DNA of 64,000 nt from Bradyrhizobium sp. JYMT SZCCT0428 (GCF_018131075.1 NZ_JAFCLS010000010.1:62001-126000); one strand, 5' to 3'. Shown: positions 52,846 through 62,193, counted from the stretch's first letter. The notes: generated by a model not told the origin, from the letters alone. Program-made: numbers and translations.

Positions 52846-53676
52846 TCACCGCCCCACCCGCTTCAATTCCGCCGTCAGCACATCAAGCGCTTCCGCCAGC
52901 ATCACGCCGCCGCATTCGGTCAGCCGTTCCGGGATCACGATGCGTTTTTCCGGCGGATAGAATCGCGCGAGCGCCGGATGCAGCAGAAAAGCCTGGCCGT
53001 CGTCGCGCGCGAAATCGCCGGCCTGCGACACCAGCAGCAAATCCGGCTTCTGGCTCACGATCGCCTCGAGCGAGGCGAAGCCGCCGAAGTTGAAGCCGAG
53101 ATCGCCGGCCGTGTTGAACAACCCGGTCTCCGACAGCAGCGAGCCGACAAAGCTGTCGCTGCCCGCGACCCAGCCGCGCCGCGACAGCGGCAGCACCCGA
53201 TAGTGTTTTGCGGCGACAGCCTGGCGCGCCCGCGCTAATGCCGCATCAAGCAACGCGATCTGGGCCGCCGCGCGATCGGGGTGACCGACGATGTCACCGA
53301 ACTCGCGAATCTGGTCCTTCACCTCGGGCAGGGTCCGCGGCACCGGAAGTTCGGCGAGGCGCAGCCCGTGCGCCTTTAGCAATTCCCGCGTCGAACGCTT
53401 GTCGTACAGGTTGGCGACGACGATGTCGGGCTTCAGCACCATCACGTCTTCCGCGCCGCCCGACAGTTTTGGATAGCGCGCGACGTCACCGGCCACCCAG
53501 GCATCGCGCGAATACCGCGAAAGCCCCAGTATCTGTTCGGGGTCGGCCAGCGACAACAGCAATTGATCGCTGCAGACGTTCATCGACACGATGCGCGGCA
53601 GCTTGGCGGCCAGCGCCGCGCTATCAGACATCGCCAGCGCCGCAACCGCCAGCAGCACGGCAAGCCGGCGGCGCAT
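52846..53676 (-). CDS. Periplasmic cobalamin-type binding protein (BtuF-like)
   Basis: A 276-residue class III binding protein with two lobes joined by a rigid helix. The signal peptide (MRRRLAVLLAVAALAMSDSA) ends near ALAA. The mature start RIVSMNVCSDQLLLSLADPE is typical of BtuF/iron-siderophore binders. The start at 53676 overlaps the ATPase stop as TGATG; ATG 53691 is an alternative. Vitamin B12 is inferred from the divergent riboswitch-controlled receptor; a heme or siderophore ligand is the alternative. Confidence 0.85.
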   Translation of the reverse strand: MRRRLAVLLAVAALAMSDSAALAAKLPRIVSMNVCSDQLLLSLADPEQILGLSRYSRDAWVAGDVARYPKLSGGAEDVMVLKPDIVVANLYDKRSTRELLKAHGLRLAELPVPRTLPEVKDQIREFGDIVGHPDRAAAQIALLDAALARARQAVAAKHYRVLPLSRRGWVAGSDSFVGSLLSETGLFNTAGDLGFNFGGFASLEAIVSQKPDLLLVSQAGDFARDDGQAFLLHPALARFYPPEKRIVIPERLTECGGVMLAEALDVLTAELKRVGR

Positions 53677-54458
53677 CACAGATCCGCCCACGGCACGATC
53701 ACGGCCTCGCGCTGGTATTCGGCGCGGTAGGCGCTGATCCGGAACACGTCGGCGATCACCTGCTCCGACATCGCCTCCACCGGCGCGCCCTGCGAGACCA
53801 GCCGGCCCTCCTTCAGTACCAGCACATGATCGGCGAATCGGGCGGCCAGGCCGAGGTCGTGCGTCACCACGATGACCAGCACGCCCTTGTCGGCGGTGGC
53901 GCGCAAATTCTTCATCACGTCGATCTGGTGGCGCGGGTCGAGCGAGGCGGTCGGCTCGTCGGCGAGGATGACAGGCGCCTCCACCGCGAGCACGCGCGCC
54001 AGCGCGACGCGGCTGCGCTCGCCGCCGGACAGTTCGGTGATGCGGCGTTCGCTGAACTCCACCACATCGACCGCCTGCATCGCACGCAATACCGCTTCGG
54101 TATCCCTTGGCGACAGCCGCGCCGGATCGGTCGCACCATGCGGATAGCGGCCGAGCGCCACGATGTCGCGCGCCGGCAGCGGCCAGTGCACGATGTGGCC
54201 CTGCGGCAAATAAGCAAAGCGTTTTGCGCGTTCGCGCAGCGGCAGGTCAGCCAGCGCATCGCCAGCAATATGGATGTCACCACTGGACGGCAGCAACCCG
54301 GACAGCGCGCGCAGCACCGTGGTTTTGCCGGCGCCGTTCGGCCCGACCAAGGCGACCAGATGACCCGCGGTCAGCGACAGCGAGACATCGCTGAGCACAT
54401 GGCGACCGGCCAATGTCACGTTCACGCCGCGGGCGGTGAGAAGCGCGGCTTCGCTCAT
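53676..54458 (-). CDS. Cobalamin-type ABC transporter ATPase (BtuD-like)
   Basis: A 260-residue FecE/BtuD-family ATPase. Walker A is GPNGAGKT at 39-46, signature LSGGERSRVALARV, Walker B PVILADEPTASLDP, and the switch histidine in VVTHDLGLAARF. It overlaps the permease gene upstream (ATGA) and the binding-protein gene downstream (TGATG). It powers B12 import across the inner membrane if the riboswitch-based assignment of the locus is right. Confidence 0.9.
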   Translation of the reverse strand: MSEAALLTARGVNVTLAGRHVLSDVSLSLTAGHLVALVGPNGAGKTTVLRALSGLLPSSGDIHIAGDALADLPLRERAKRFAYLPQGHIVHWPLPARDIVALGRYPHGATDPARLSPRDTEAVLRAMQAVDVVEFSERRITELSGGERSRVALARVLAVEAPVILADEPTASLDPRHQIDVMKNLRATADKGVLVIVVTHDLGLAARFADHVLVLKEGRLVSQGAPVEAMSEQVIADVFRISAYRAEYQREAVIVPWADL

Positions 54459-55498
54459 GCGACGCCTCCCCCGAGCGCCCGGCGTTCGCGCGCGATCAGA
54501 TAGAGGAAGAACGGCACGCCGATGATCGAGGTCAGCACGCCGACCTTGATGTCGCTGGTCGAGGGAATGATCCGCGCCGCGATGTCGGCGGCGAGCAGCA
54601 GCGCCGAGCCTGCCAGTGCACTCGGCACCAGCAACCGCGCCGGATCATGCCCGATCAGGGGCCGCATCAGGTGCGGCGCGACGAGACCGATGAAGCCGAT
54701 GGTGCCGGTGACCGCGACCGCGCCGCCGACCCCGAGCGCCACGCCGGTGATCACGATTAGCCGCAGGCGCCCGACATCGACGCCGAGGCTCTGCGCGGTT
54801 TCCTCACCGAGACTGAGCGCGCGAAAGGAATGGCGCTGGCTGAACAGGATGATGCCACCGGCGATGATGAACGGCAGCGCCAGCATCACGTGCTGAAAAC
54901 TGCGATCCTCCAGCGAGCCGAGCAGCCAGAACGCAATCTCCAGCACCACGAAGGGATTGCTGGAGAGGTTCATCACCAGCGCAGTGGCGGCACCCGCCAG
55001 ACTTGAAATCGCAAGACCCGCCAGGATCAGGATCAGCAGCCCGGCATTGCGGCCGGCGATCGTCAGCAGCACGAACACCGATCCGAACGCGGCCATGATC
55101 GCCACAACAGGCAGCGCATAGGAGCGCACATCTGCCCAGCCCAGCGCGATCACCAGCACCGCGCCGAAGGCCGCTGATTGCGGCGCGCCGAACAGCGAGG
55201 GCGAGGCCAGCGGATTGCGCAGCAGGCCCTGCAGCGACGCGCCTGACATTCCCAGGATGGCGCCGATCGCCACCGCCAAAATGGTCCGCGGCAGGCGGAT
55301 TTCCCGCACGATCACCTGCGACACATCGCTGCCGCCGCCGAGGAGCGCTTCCATCACCGCCAGCGGCGACAGCCGCACCGGCCCGATGCCGAGCGAGATC
55401 AGCACCAGCAGCCCGACGAGGCCGGCAAGCGCGGCCGTCACACCAATCCGGCGCCGCGCGGCCTCCTCGTTTGCAGCAATGATGGTCTCGACACTCAT
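54455..55498 (-). CDS. Cobalamin-type ABC transporter permease (BtuC-like)
   Basis: A 347-residue FecCD/BtuC-family permease with about ten helices. Markers are PRTILAVAIGAILGMSGAS with LQGLLRNPLASPSLFG, SLGEETAQSLGVDVGRLRL, and GTIGFIGLVAPHLMRPLIG. The ATG 55498 was preferred over an upstream in-frame ATG at 55531. It is the first gene of the minus-strand btuC-D-F-like operon, divergent from the riboswitch and receptor. Confidence 0.9.
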   Translation of the reverse strand: MSVETIIAANEEAARRRIGVTAALAGLVGLLVLISLGIGPVRLSPLAVMEALLGGGSDVSQVIVREIRLPRTILAVAIGAILGMSGASLQGLLRNPLASPSLFGAPQSAAFGAVLVIALGWADVRSYALPVVAIMAAFGSVFVLLTIAGRNAGLLILILAGLAISSLAGAATALVMNLSSNPFVVLEIAFWLLGSLEDRSFQHVMLALPFIIAGGIILFSQRHSFRALSLGEETAQSLGVDVGRLRLIVITGVALGVGGAVAVTGTIGFIGLVAPHLMRPLIGHDPARLLVPSALAGSALLLAADIAARIIPSTSDIKVGVLTSIIGVPFFLYLIARERRALGGGVA

Positions 55499-55649
55499 CG
55501 ATCGTCCCCGAACGGTCAGCCCGTACCGCACAACGCGTTCGAACGGTACTGCTCATGCGACATAAAAGACGCACTCGTCCAGTGAGGATCGCAGGCGAGG
55601 CCTGACGGGATTGACTCTATCTTTGACAAACTTCTACCATAATTTTCGA

Positions 55650-55830
55650 CGGTTCCCGTTTTGGGGATCAAAAGGGAATGCGGTGCGGGGACAATCCCCC
55701 AATTCCGCGGCTGCCCCCGCAACTGTAAGCGGTGAATCTTTCGTCCTACGCCACTGGGATTCTCGGTCCTGGGAAGGCGACGAAAGGTAACGACCCGCAA
55801 GCCAGGAGACCTGCCGTCAGCCGTGGTCAC
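55650..55830 (+). promoter_or_regulatory. Cobalamin riboswitch
   Basis: The leader of the TonB-dependent receptor has the conserved B12-box elements in order: AAAAGGGAATGCGGTGCGGG, then GGCTGCCCCCGCAACTGTA, GCCACTGGGAT, GGGAAGGCGACGAAAGG, and finally GCAAGCCAGGAGACCTGCC. Binding of cobalamin should switch off expression of the downstream receptor. About 115 bases separate it from the ATG and could hold the expression platform. Confidence 0.95.
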
Positions 55831-55946
55831 ACGCGAAGATGTCGGTCGGGGAGTACAGGCATTAGTTTCACCAGAGCTGTTTGCAGCACAATGGTGGGAC
55901 TTGGTTCGCTGTGACGTGCCACTGACGTCATACCGAGGCCTGAACC

Positions 55947-58229
55947 ATGTCTTCCACCACCACTGCCGCAAAGCGGTTCCGCCGTCTTTTGCTGGCGTCC
56001 AGTTTTCTGGCGCCGATCATGGCGATCGCCCATTCCGGCGCGCAGGCCCAGCAGACCGTCGCGGCCGCCGATCAATTGCCGGCGATCGAGGTCAACCCGC
56101 CCGGCGACCAGAACCGGACCCGTGCCAAGCCTGCGTCCGATCAGGACTCGGGCACGCGCCGCGTCGTCGCGCCGAACCCGAGGCCGTCAAGCAATCGGAA
56201 CCCTGCGCCGGGGACCGGCTCGAACGTCGCGTCGCAAGGCGATGGCCAGGGCGGCGGCGGAGCGCCCGTCCGGCAATTCGCCGGCATCGTCGGCACATCG
56301 GCGACCGTCATCACGGCTGAAGAAATCGCGCATTCGCCTGCGCAGACCTTGCAGGAAATCATCGCGCAAACACCGGGCGTGCAACTGACCAGCCTGTTTG
56401 GCGGCGTCAACGGCGCGAAGACCAGCGTCGATCTGCGCGGATTCGGTGCGTTTGCGACCTCCAATACCCTGGTGCTGATCAACGGCCGAAGGCTCAACGA
56501 CATCGACATGGCCGGCGTCGATTTTTCGACCATTCCGCGCGATTCGATCGAGCGCATTGAAATCACCCGCGGCAACAGCGGCGCGGTGCTGTACGGCGAC
56601 AATGCCGTCGGCGGCGTCATCAACATCGTCCTGAAGAACGGCGTCGGTGGTCCCCCGGTCGCGATCCGCGGCGAAGCCGGCGTCGGGTCCTTCAATCAGC
56701 GCATGGCCTCGGTCTCGGCCGCGACCAATTTTGGTCCGTGGTCGACATCGTTCTACGGCAACGGCATCAAGTCCGACGGCTACCGCGTCAACAATGCGCT
56801 CGACCAGCGCAACGGGGTCGGCAACCTCAACTACACCACGCCCGGCCTCACCGCCTTCGTAACCGTTACCGGCGACGACCAGAAGCTCGGCTTACCCGGC
56901 GGCCGGCTGGTCGATCCATCCATTGGTCTCAACGAGCTCGTCACCAACCGCCGCGGCACCAGCACGCCGTTCGATTACGGCAACCAGCAGGGCGCCAGCG
57001 CCACCGCCGGCTTCACCAAGACCCTGTGGAACGGCGTCGATCTCATCATCGATGGCGGTGTGCGGGACAAGAAACAGCAGGCCGCGTTCTTCAATCCCTT
57101 CGCCAACAGTTACGTCGACAGCCATCTGCAGACATGGTCCCTGACGCCCCGATTGAGCGTCAAGAACGTCATGTTCGGGCTGCCCTCTTCGATCCTGACG
57201 GGCATCGATTATTACGATGCAACGTTCCACCAGGAGCGGCCGGAATTCAAGGGCACACCGCCGATCCATACTTACGATCTGTCGCAAAGAACGATTGCAG
57301 GCTATTGGCAGCAAACCCTTGGGCTGTTGCCGACAACGGATTTCTCGTACGGCGCGCGAATCCAGAACACCAGCCTGAGTGCGCGGGACCGTCTTAACGA
57401 TCCGCCGAATTGCGCCCTGTTTTTTACCTGCGGCGCTCAGAACCTTCCGCTGGATAGCAGCGAAGTCCAGCACGCGCTGCATGTCGGCCTCGAACATCGC
57501 TTCAACAATATAGTCTCGGTATTCGGCCGGGCCGCCCGCGCATTCCGCACGCCGAATGTCGACGAGAGATTGTCCTCCGGACCCTCCTTCGATCCTGTCC
57601 TCTTCACTCCAATTCCCGGCACCTTCCAGCTGAAAACCCAGACCTCGCACGACGTCGAAGGCGGCTTCCGCATCAAGTCGGGCGGATTCCAGATGCAGTC
57701 CAGCATCTATAACATGGACCTCGAGAACGAGATCCATTTCAACCCGGCGCTGTTCTACAACGTCAACCTCGATCCGACCCGCCGCTACGGCTCCGAAACC
57801 AGCGCCTCGCTTCGCGTCAGCGACAGCGTGCTGCTTCGCGGCGACGTGGCCTACACCCGCGCGGTGTTCCGTGAAGGGCAGTTCGCCGGCAATGACGTTC
57901 CGCTGGTGTCCCGCTACACCGCCAGTGGCGGCGTGACGTGGAATATCTGGCAGAACTATCTGGTTGCGGACGCCACGGTGCGCGGCTGGAGCGAGCGCTA
58001 CATGGACAACGACCAGAAGAATACCCAGCGCCGCATCCCGGCCGATGCCACCATCGACTTCAAGCTGAGCGGGGCATATCAGCACTTCTTCTGGTCGGTG
58101 AGCGTCAACAACGTGCTCAACGCGCTGTACTACGACTATGCGATCGCAAGCACGTTCACCGACGGCCGCTTCAGCGCCTATCCGCTGCCGGGCCGGACCT
58201 ACATGGTGAAGGCCGGCGCGACGTTCTGA
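55947..58229 (+). CDS. TonB-dependent outer-membrane receptor, probable cobalamin receptor (BtuB-like)
   Basis: A 760-residue outer-membrane protein. The signal peptide ends GAQAQ near residue 34, followed by a TonB-box-like LPAIEVNP, a low-complexity Pro/Gly/Asn linker (about 50-105), the plug with TLQEIIAQTPGVQL and AVLYGDNAVGGVINIVLKNG, and a barrel ending in YPLPGRTYMVKAGATF. The cobalamin riboswitch in its leader is the main evidence for B12 as ligand. The unusually long linker between the TonB box and plug is notable. Confidence 0.9.
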   Translation: MSSTTTAAKRFRRLLLASSFLAPIMAIAHSGAQAQQTVAAADQLPAIEVNPPGDQNRTRAKPASDQDSGTRRVVAPNPRPSSNRNPAPGTGSNVASQGDGQGGGGAPVRQFAGIVGTSATVITAEEIAHSPAQTLQEIIAQTPGVQLTSLFGGVNGAKTSVDLRGFGAFATSNTLVLINGRRLNDIDMAGVDFSTIPRDSIERIEITRGNSGAVLYGDNAVGGVINIVLKNGVGGPPVAIRGEAGVGSFNQRMASVSAATNFGPWSTSFYGNGIKSDGYRVNNALDQRNGVGNLNYTTPGLTAFVTVTGDDQKLGLPGGRLVDPSIGLNELVTNRRGTSTPFDYGNQQGASATAGFTKTLWNGVDLIIDGGVRDKKQQAAFFNPFANSYVDSHLQTWSLTPRLSVKNVMFGLPSSILTGIDYYDATFHQERPEFKGTPPIHTYDLSQRTIAGYWQQTLGLLPTTDFSYGARIQNTSLSARDRLNDPPNCALFFTCGAQNLPLDSSEVQHALHVGLEHRFNNIVSVFGRAARAFRTPNVDERLSSGPSFDPVLFTPIPGTFQLKTQTSHDVEGGFRIKSGGFQMQSSIYNMDLENEIHFNPALFYNVNLDPTRRYGSETSASLRVSDSVLLRGDVAYTRAVFREGQFAGNDVPLVSRYTASGGVTWNIWQNYLVADATVRGWSERYMDNDQKNTQRRIPADATIDFKLSGAYQHFFWSVSVNNVLNALYYDYAIASTFTDGRFSAYPLPGRTYMVKAGATF

Positions 58230-58237
58230 GCCCGGCC

Positions 58238-58283
58238 GCCGGTCCGGGGCCCGCTCCGGACCGGCTTGTCCTGACCTGACAAG
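58238..58283 (+). terminator. Two consecutive hairpins after the receptor gene
   Basis: GCCGGTCCGG (58238-58247) and CCGGACCGGC (58256-58265) form a perfect 10-base stem with an 8-base loop, and CTTGTC/GACAAG around CTGACCT makes a second stem directly after. There is no strong T-tract. Position 9 bases after the stop supports a transcript 3' end. Confidence 0.55.
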
Positions 58284-58324
58284 CCAGTATTCTCTTTGGC
58301 CCCGAGTTAAGGGAATGCTGGTTG

Positions 58325-59341
58325 ATGCCTGATGTTTCCGCCGTCGCGGCGACCGATCTGTTGCAGCGGGAAATCGCTGATCCCGACACGCAATGGAGTC
58401 TCGGCACGTTCGGCGCCATCGCCGAATTCGCCCGCGACCGCGACGAGCCGGTGCGGCTGACGCAATCGGTCGAGGCCGTTGCAGCCGTGACGCCGCGCGG
58501 CGGCATTGCATTGAACCACAACGGCAACAGCCGGCCGTTCGCCTCCGAGAGCATCAGCAAATCAGGCTGGAGCCATCGGATCGCGCTGTGCCTGCCGTCA
58601 GGCGATTGCGCGATGAACCGCCGTAACGCACTGACGGAAGTCGGCGCCGATCGCGAGGCGCTGCGGCCGGAGGACCGTGAAGCCATCCTGTTCGATCTCG
58701 GCCTCGGTGCGCTGCAGGCGGATTTCTGCGTGCGCATCGCTGACCCCTATCTCGCCGCGCGGCTGCGCCAACTCTGCGGCCGCGCCATCTTCGAACACGA
58801 CAATCCCGCGATGGAGATGATGCTTGGCGCGAACCCGCATCGCGTCTTCATCAGCCGGCTCGGCCGCATCGAGGTCTATCAGCCGATCCCGCCGCCCTCG
58901 GGCAAGAGCCCGGAAGGGCCGCACACGCATGTGCTGCCAAGACTGCTGAAAAGCGGCCGAACCCATGCAGCCACCGAGCCGGTTCCCGAAGGCTGGATCC
59001 CCTGCGCGCACATCTATCCGCCGCATCCGTTGCGTGACGGAATGGGCGAAGCGCGGCCGTTCGACCGGGCACATCACCAGCGTTTTCAACGGATCCTGGC
59101 GGCGTGCGGCGATCCCGAAACGCTGGCGATCAAGCGGCGGGTCGTCGCTGCGGTGCTGGCGGGGGAGCCGCCGGTGACGATCGCCGGCGACCGTCACGGC
59201 CGCGCCGGCATCCGCATTGCGCTTCGCCAGGTGAAAGCCGAAGGACAGGCGTCAACGACATTGGCGGCCTGGCTGGCCACTTTCGACCAGAGTGGTCCTG
59301 AAGACGGCGATGATCCCGCCGCTCTTCACCATGAGGGCTGA
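58325..59341 (+). CDS. Conserved protein of unknown function downstream of the cobalamin receptor
   Basis: A 338-residue soluble protein without signal peptide or membrane helix. Parts look domain-like: GIALNHNGNSRPFASESI near 65, LCLPSGDCAMNRRNALTEVG, MMLGANPHRVFISRLGRIEV, and GPHTHVLPRLLKSGRTHAA with several histidines. The last ~80 residues are helical. Cys/His density in the middle could support metal binding. It follows the receptor by 95 bases and a hairpin, so it may be read from the same riboswitch-controlled transcript. I do not recognise the family. Confidence 0.7.
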   Translation: MPDVSAVAATDLLQREIADPDTQWSLGTFGAIAEFARDRDEPVRLTQSVEAVAAVTPRGGIALNHNGNSRPFASESISKSGWSHRIALCLPSGDCAMNRRNALTEVGADREALRPEDREAILFDLGLGALQADFCVRIADPYLAARLRQLCGRAIFEHDNPAMEMMLGANPHRVFISRLGRIEVYQPIPPPSGKSPEGPHTHVLPRLLKSGRTHAATEPVPEGWIPCAHIYPPHPLRDGMGEARPFDRAHHQRFQRILAACGDPETLAIKRRVVAAVLAGEPPVTIAGDRHGRAGIRIALRQVKAEGQASTTLAAWLATFDQSGPEDGDDPAALHHEG

Positions 59342-59453
59342 ATCAACGAGATAACGGGGCGTTTTCGAGCCAAATTCGCGCCCCCAGCGGCGCAATCCAT
59401 GGTATTACGGCCGAAACACCGCCCGACGGCATGCGTCGCGGTTCCAGAGGTAT

Positions 59454-59705
59454 ATGATGAACGACGAACCGAAGAGTCCGGCCGAAATGAAAGAGATTCG
59501 GCTGCACCGCAAGCGTACCCAGGAGGTCGAGGGCATCAAGGCGATGGCCGAGATCGCGGCCTCCGACATTGCGATTCGCAAGCGGACTGAAAAGCTGCGC
59601 GCGCTGCGGCTCGCCAAGGAAGCTGAGGATCTTGCCAATCCGCCCGAGCCGAAGGCCAAGCCCAAGGCGAAAGCCAAAGTGGCGAAGAAGGCTGACGTAA
59701 AATGA
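59454..59705 (+). CDS. Small lysine/alanine-rich protein, unknown
   Basis: An 83-residue basic, helical protein: MKEIRLHRKRTQEVEGIKAM, then RTEKLRALRLAKEAEDL and a KPKAKAKVAKKA tail. The start is one of two adjacent ATGs (59454 or 59457) after AGAGG. Its tail resembles nucleic-acid-binding or disordered extensions. It overlaps the next gene by ATGA, and both share a KLRALRLAKEA-like motif, which suggests an ancient tandem duplication. Confidence 0.65.
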   Translation: MMNDEPKSPAEMKEIRLHRKRTQEVEGIKAMAEIAASDIAIRKRTEKLRALRLAKEAEDLANPPEPKAKPKAKAKVAKKADVK

Positions 59706-59989
59706 GCAAAGATGATCGCGACCGCGCCCAGGCGCGTCTGGATAAAACCACCCGCGCAGCCCAGGATGCGCGGTCCGGCAAGGCCGACCGCGATGCGGCC
59801 TCGAGGGCCATGCTCGACAATATGGCGAAGCTGAAGGCGTTGCGGCTTGCCCGTGAGGCCGCCGCGCCTCCGGCTCCCGTCAAGGCAAAGAAGGCCGCTG
59901 CCAAATCGAAACAGCCGGGCGAGAAGCGCCCGACCCCGGCGTTGGGCGATTGGCTGGCGAGTCAGCAAAGCGGCGGACGACGGACTTAA
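59702..59989 (+). CDS. Small basic helical protein, paralogue of the preceding gene
   Basis: A 95-residue protein: MSKDDRDRAQARLDKTTRAA, LDNMAKLKALRLAREAAAPP, KAKKAAAKSKQPGEKRP, and a C-terminal ALGDWLASQQSGGRRT. KLKALRLAREA matches the motif in the gene just upstream. No signal peptide or membrane helix. Translationally coupled to its neighbour. Function unknown. Confidence 0.65.
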   Translation: MSKDDRDRAQARLDKTTRAAQDARSGKADRDAASRAMLDNMAKLKALRLAREAAAPPAPVKAKKAAAKSKQPGEKRPTPALGDWLASQQSGGRRT

Positions 59990-60068
59990 GATCGAAGACC
60001 ATGAGCTGAGCTCTTTGAGCTCAGCTTTGAAGTTCAGTCTTGAAGTGTCGAAGTCAAGTCTTGCGCCG

Positions 60069-60308
60069 TTAAGCCGGCGGCCAATGGATCATCGAGCGCG
60101 TCTTGGTCTCGGCGTCGTAGACCTGCACTTGCAGCATCTGGAATTTGTTCTTCAGCGCTGTGCCCGCCTCTTCGGCGGCTTCGACCGTGTCGTGGTGCGA
60201 TTTGAAGTGACCGTCGACCACCAGCGAATATCCTGACGTCGGCGCCTTGTCGGCGCGAATGACTTTGCGCGGCTGCTGTTCTTCGGTTTCGATGCGAGGC
60301 TTCTTCAT
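60069..60308 (-). CDS. Small conserved protein of unknown function
   Basis: A 79-residue product, MKKPRIETEEQQPRKVIRAD, then SGYSLVVDGHFKSHHDTVEA, KFQMLQVQVYDAETKTRSMI, ending HWPPA. The middle looks like a small alpha/beta domain in which an aligned helix follows TVEAAEEAGTALKNKFP-like residues. ATG 60308 was chosen as the first Met before a recognisable domain. It is convergent with the paralogue pair. Function unknown. Confidence 0.65.
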   Translation of the reverse strand: MKKPRIETEEQQPRKVIRADKAPTSGYSLVVDGHFKSHHDTVEAAEEAGTALKNKFQMLQVQVYDAETKTRSMIHWPPA

Positions 60309-60467
60309 TCTGACTCCGTTTGATTGCCCCGTTTGAAGCCCTATCGGCAAAAAGGGCAAGGAAAATTCGTGTTGCTGGCGGTAGTATATTGCGCAAAGTC
60401 GGTCGGATTGCGGTGAATGCGTACCTTCCACCGGATAAAGCCGGCTGCGCCGGCGAAAAGGAGCGAT

Positions 60468-60623
60468 ATGGGTGGAAACGGGAAGAAGAACGAGCCTGCC
60501 AGGCAGGACAACGACAAGCCCGTGAAGCCGAAAGGCCCGCCTGTCGAGGACGACGATTACGAGGATGGCGACATCGCCACGCCCAAACGTGATCGCCACG
60601 GCAATGACGACGAGCCGTTGTGA
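60468..60623 (+). CDS. Very small hydrophilic acidic protein
   Basis: A 51-residue disordered-looking protein, MGGNGKKNEPARQDNDKPVK, then PKGPPVEDDDYEDGDIATPK and RDRHGNDDEPL. AAAAGGAG precedes the ATG at good distance, which is the main evidence that it is translated. It has no recognisable domain. It lies between a divergent small gene and a palindromic repeat. Confidence 0.55.
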   Translation: MGGNGKKNEPARQDNDKPVKPKGPPVEDDDYEDGDIATPKRDRHGNDDEPL

Positions 60624-60628
60624 TTATT

Positions 60629-60746
60629 GTCGTCCCGGCGAAGGCCGGGACCCATAACCACCGATGTCTGTTGCCGAAAGAATCTCTACCCACCTGCCGC
60701 ATCACGACGGCTGCGGCGTATGGGTCCCGGCCTTCGCCGGGACGAC
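60629..60746. repeat. Intergenic palindromic repeat, family B (copy 3, diverged)
   Basis: GTCGTCCCGGCGAAGGCCGG at the left and GGCCTTCGCCGGGACGAC at the right, 118 bases. It follows the layout of the other family B copies (GTCGTCC ends, GGACCCATA inner arm) with different stem-tip sequences. It fills the gap before the convergent ATP-grasp gene. Confidence 0.8.
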
Positions 60747-60755
60747 GCGGTAAAC

Positions 60756-62003
60756 CTAGCCAAACTCTCCGCTCTCAATCTTCCGGATACTCCCGAGATC
60801 AAGCAGATGCGCGCCAAAACCGCCGCGCGCCAGTTTGATCGCTGACGACGGCGAGGCCAGCAGAAATGCTGCGGTCATCGCCAGCGGCACGGCGCTGAAC
60901 CAGTCCAGCCGCACCGGCGTCAGTTCTTCGCGACTGCCGGCGTAAGGTCCGGTGGCGGTGAACACCCGGCCGCATTCCCGGATAATATCGCCGCGCGTGC
61001 CGCCGCGCGATGCGCAGCCGAGCAGCGCCTGCATCGCCAGATGCGTGAGCACGCCCTCGCGGCTTTCCGGCAGCGGCTCCGGCGTCTCGCCTTGCGAGAC
61101 ACGCAGCAATAGCCCAACGAGATCGATGCCGGCGCGATAGGCGTTGACCGGTTCGACCAGCCGCGGGTTGCAATCGATCAGGAGCGGCGCCGTGCCATCG
61201 TCGGGCATGATAAAATCGACCGACAACGCACCGTGCCAGCCGAGATGCCCGCCGATGGTCTCGAGATAGGCGCGCACCATCGGCCGGCCCACGCTTTGCT
61301 TGATTGCCTCGCCGCCACCGACGCCGAGGGCGACTTGCCGATAGGCATGAAAGCCGACCAGCCGTCCCCGGCAAAACACCGACTGCGCCTTCTCGGTGGT
61401 GCCCGTGATGAGCTCCTGCGCCAGCACCTCATCGGCGAACGCATCGTCGGCGCCGAGATCACGCAAAGCTATTTCGAGATCATCCGTATTGCGCACGAAC
61501 CAGATGCCGCGGCTTGCGGTGCCGATCGAGGTCTTGACCACGGCTGGAAAACCGATGGCGTCGCGCAGCGCGCGTGCAGATTTCACGATCCGCGTCGGCG
61601 GCTGCGGCAGCTTCCATTGATCGAGCAGCCGGCTGAATCCAGCCTTGCTGTGCGCGGTGCGATAGCTCTCGAATGAAGGCAACGCGACACCGGTACGGCC
61701 CTCTAGTCGCGCGCGCATCCGCGCAAACAGAAAACCCTGCTCGTGCGTCGGCAGCAGCACATCGAAACGTTCGCGCGCCAGCAATTGTTCGACAAACGCC
61801 AGAAATCCGGCGGGGTCCGTGCGCAGGCCCGGGCAGCGGTGAAATTTGCGGACGAAGCGTGAGAACCGCGCCAGGCAATGGGCGGAGGGATCGCAAACCT
61901 CGACATGATGGCCCGACAGGCCCAGTATCGTGATGGCCTCGCGGGCTGAGGTACTGGAACCTTCTGACACCAGCACCCGGAGCGGCTTCCCCGGATCGAT
62001 CAT
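60756..62003 (-). CDS. ATP-grasp family protein
   Basis: A 415-residue ATP-grasp ligase-type protein. A Rossmann-like N-terminal domain (LRVLVSEGSSTSAREAITIL) leads to the ATP-binding lysine in GFPAVVKTSIGTASRG, EVLAQELITGTTEKAQSVF and the metal-binding DFIMPDDGTAPLLIDCNPRL. Such enzymes join a carboxylate to an amine or thiol through an acyl-phosphate. About 90 residues after the ATP-grasp core are not recognised. No partner genes suggest the product. Confidence 0.85.
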   Translation of the reverse strand: MIDPGKPLRVLVSEGSSTSAREAITILGLSGHHVEVCDPSAHCLARFSRFVRKFHRCPGLRTDPAGFLAFVEQLLARERFDVLLPTHEQGFLFARMRARLEGRTGVALPSFESYRTAHSKAGFSRLLDQWKLPQPPTRIVKSARALRDAIGFPAVVKTSIGTASRGIWFVRNTDDLEIALRDLGADDAFADEVLAQELITGTTEKAQSVFCRGRLVGFHAYRQVALGVGGGEAIKQSVGRPMVRAYLETIGGHLGWHGALSVDFIMPDDGTAPLLIDCNPRLVEPVNAYRAGIDLVGLLLRVSQGETPEPLPESREGVLTHLAMQALLGCASRGGTRGDIIRECGRVFTATGPYAGSREELTPVRLDWFSAVPLAMTAAFLLASPSSAIKLARGGFGAHLLDLGSIRKIESGEFG

Positions 62004-62193
62004 GCCGGATCATTGCCGCGCCCGCCGACTTTGTCCCTGAACTAATTGACGCATTTGGCCCCTTCGTACCCTGCGCCGGGGCAGCCATGCAGCGGTATTC
62101 ATGGACAAATAACCGCTAACCACTATTTTCGCCGGGCATTTTCAAAAGCCAGCCTTTGCCGGGCCGTAGATCGAGACGGGGTTTGACGCTGAT

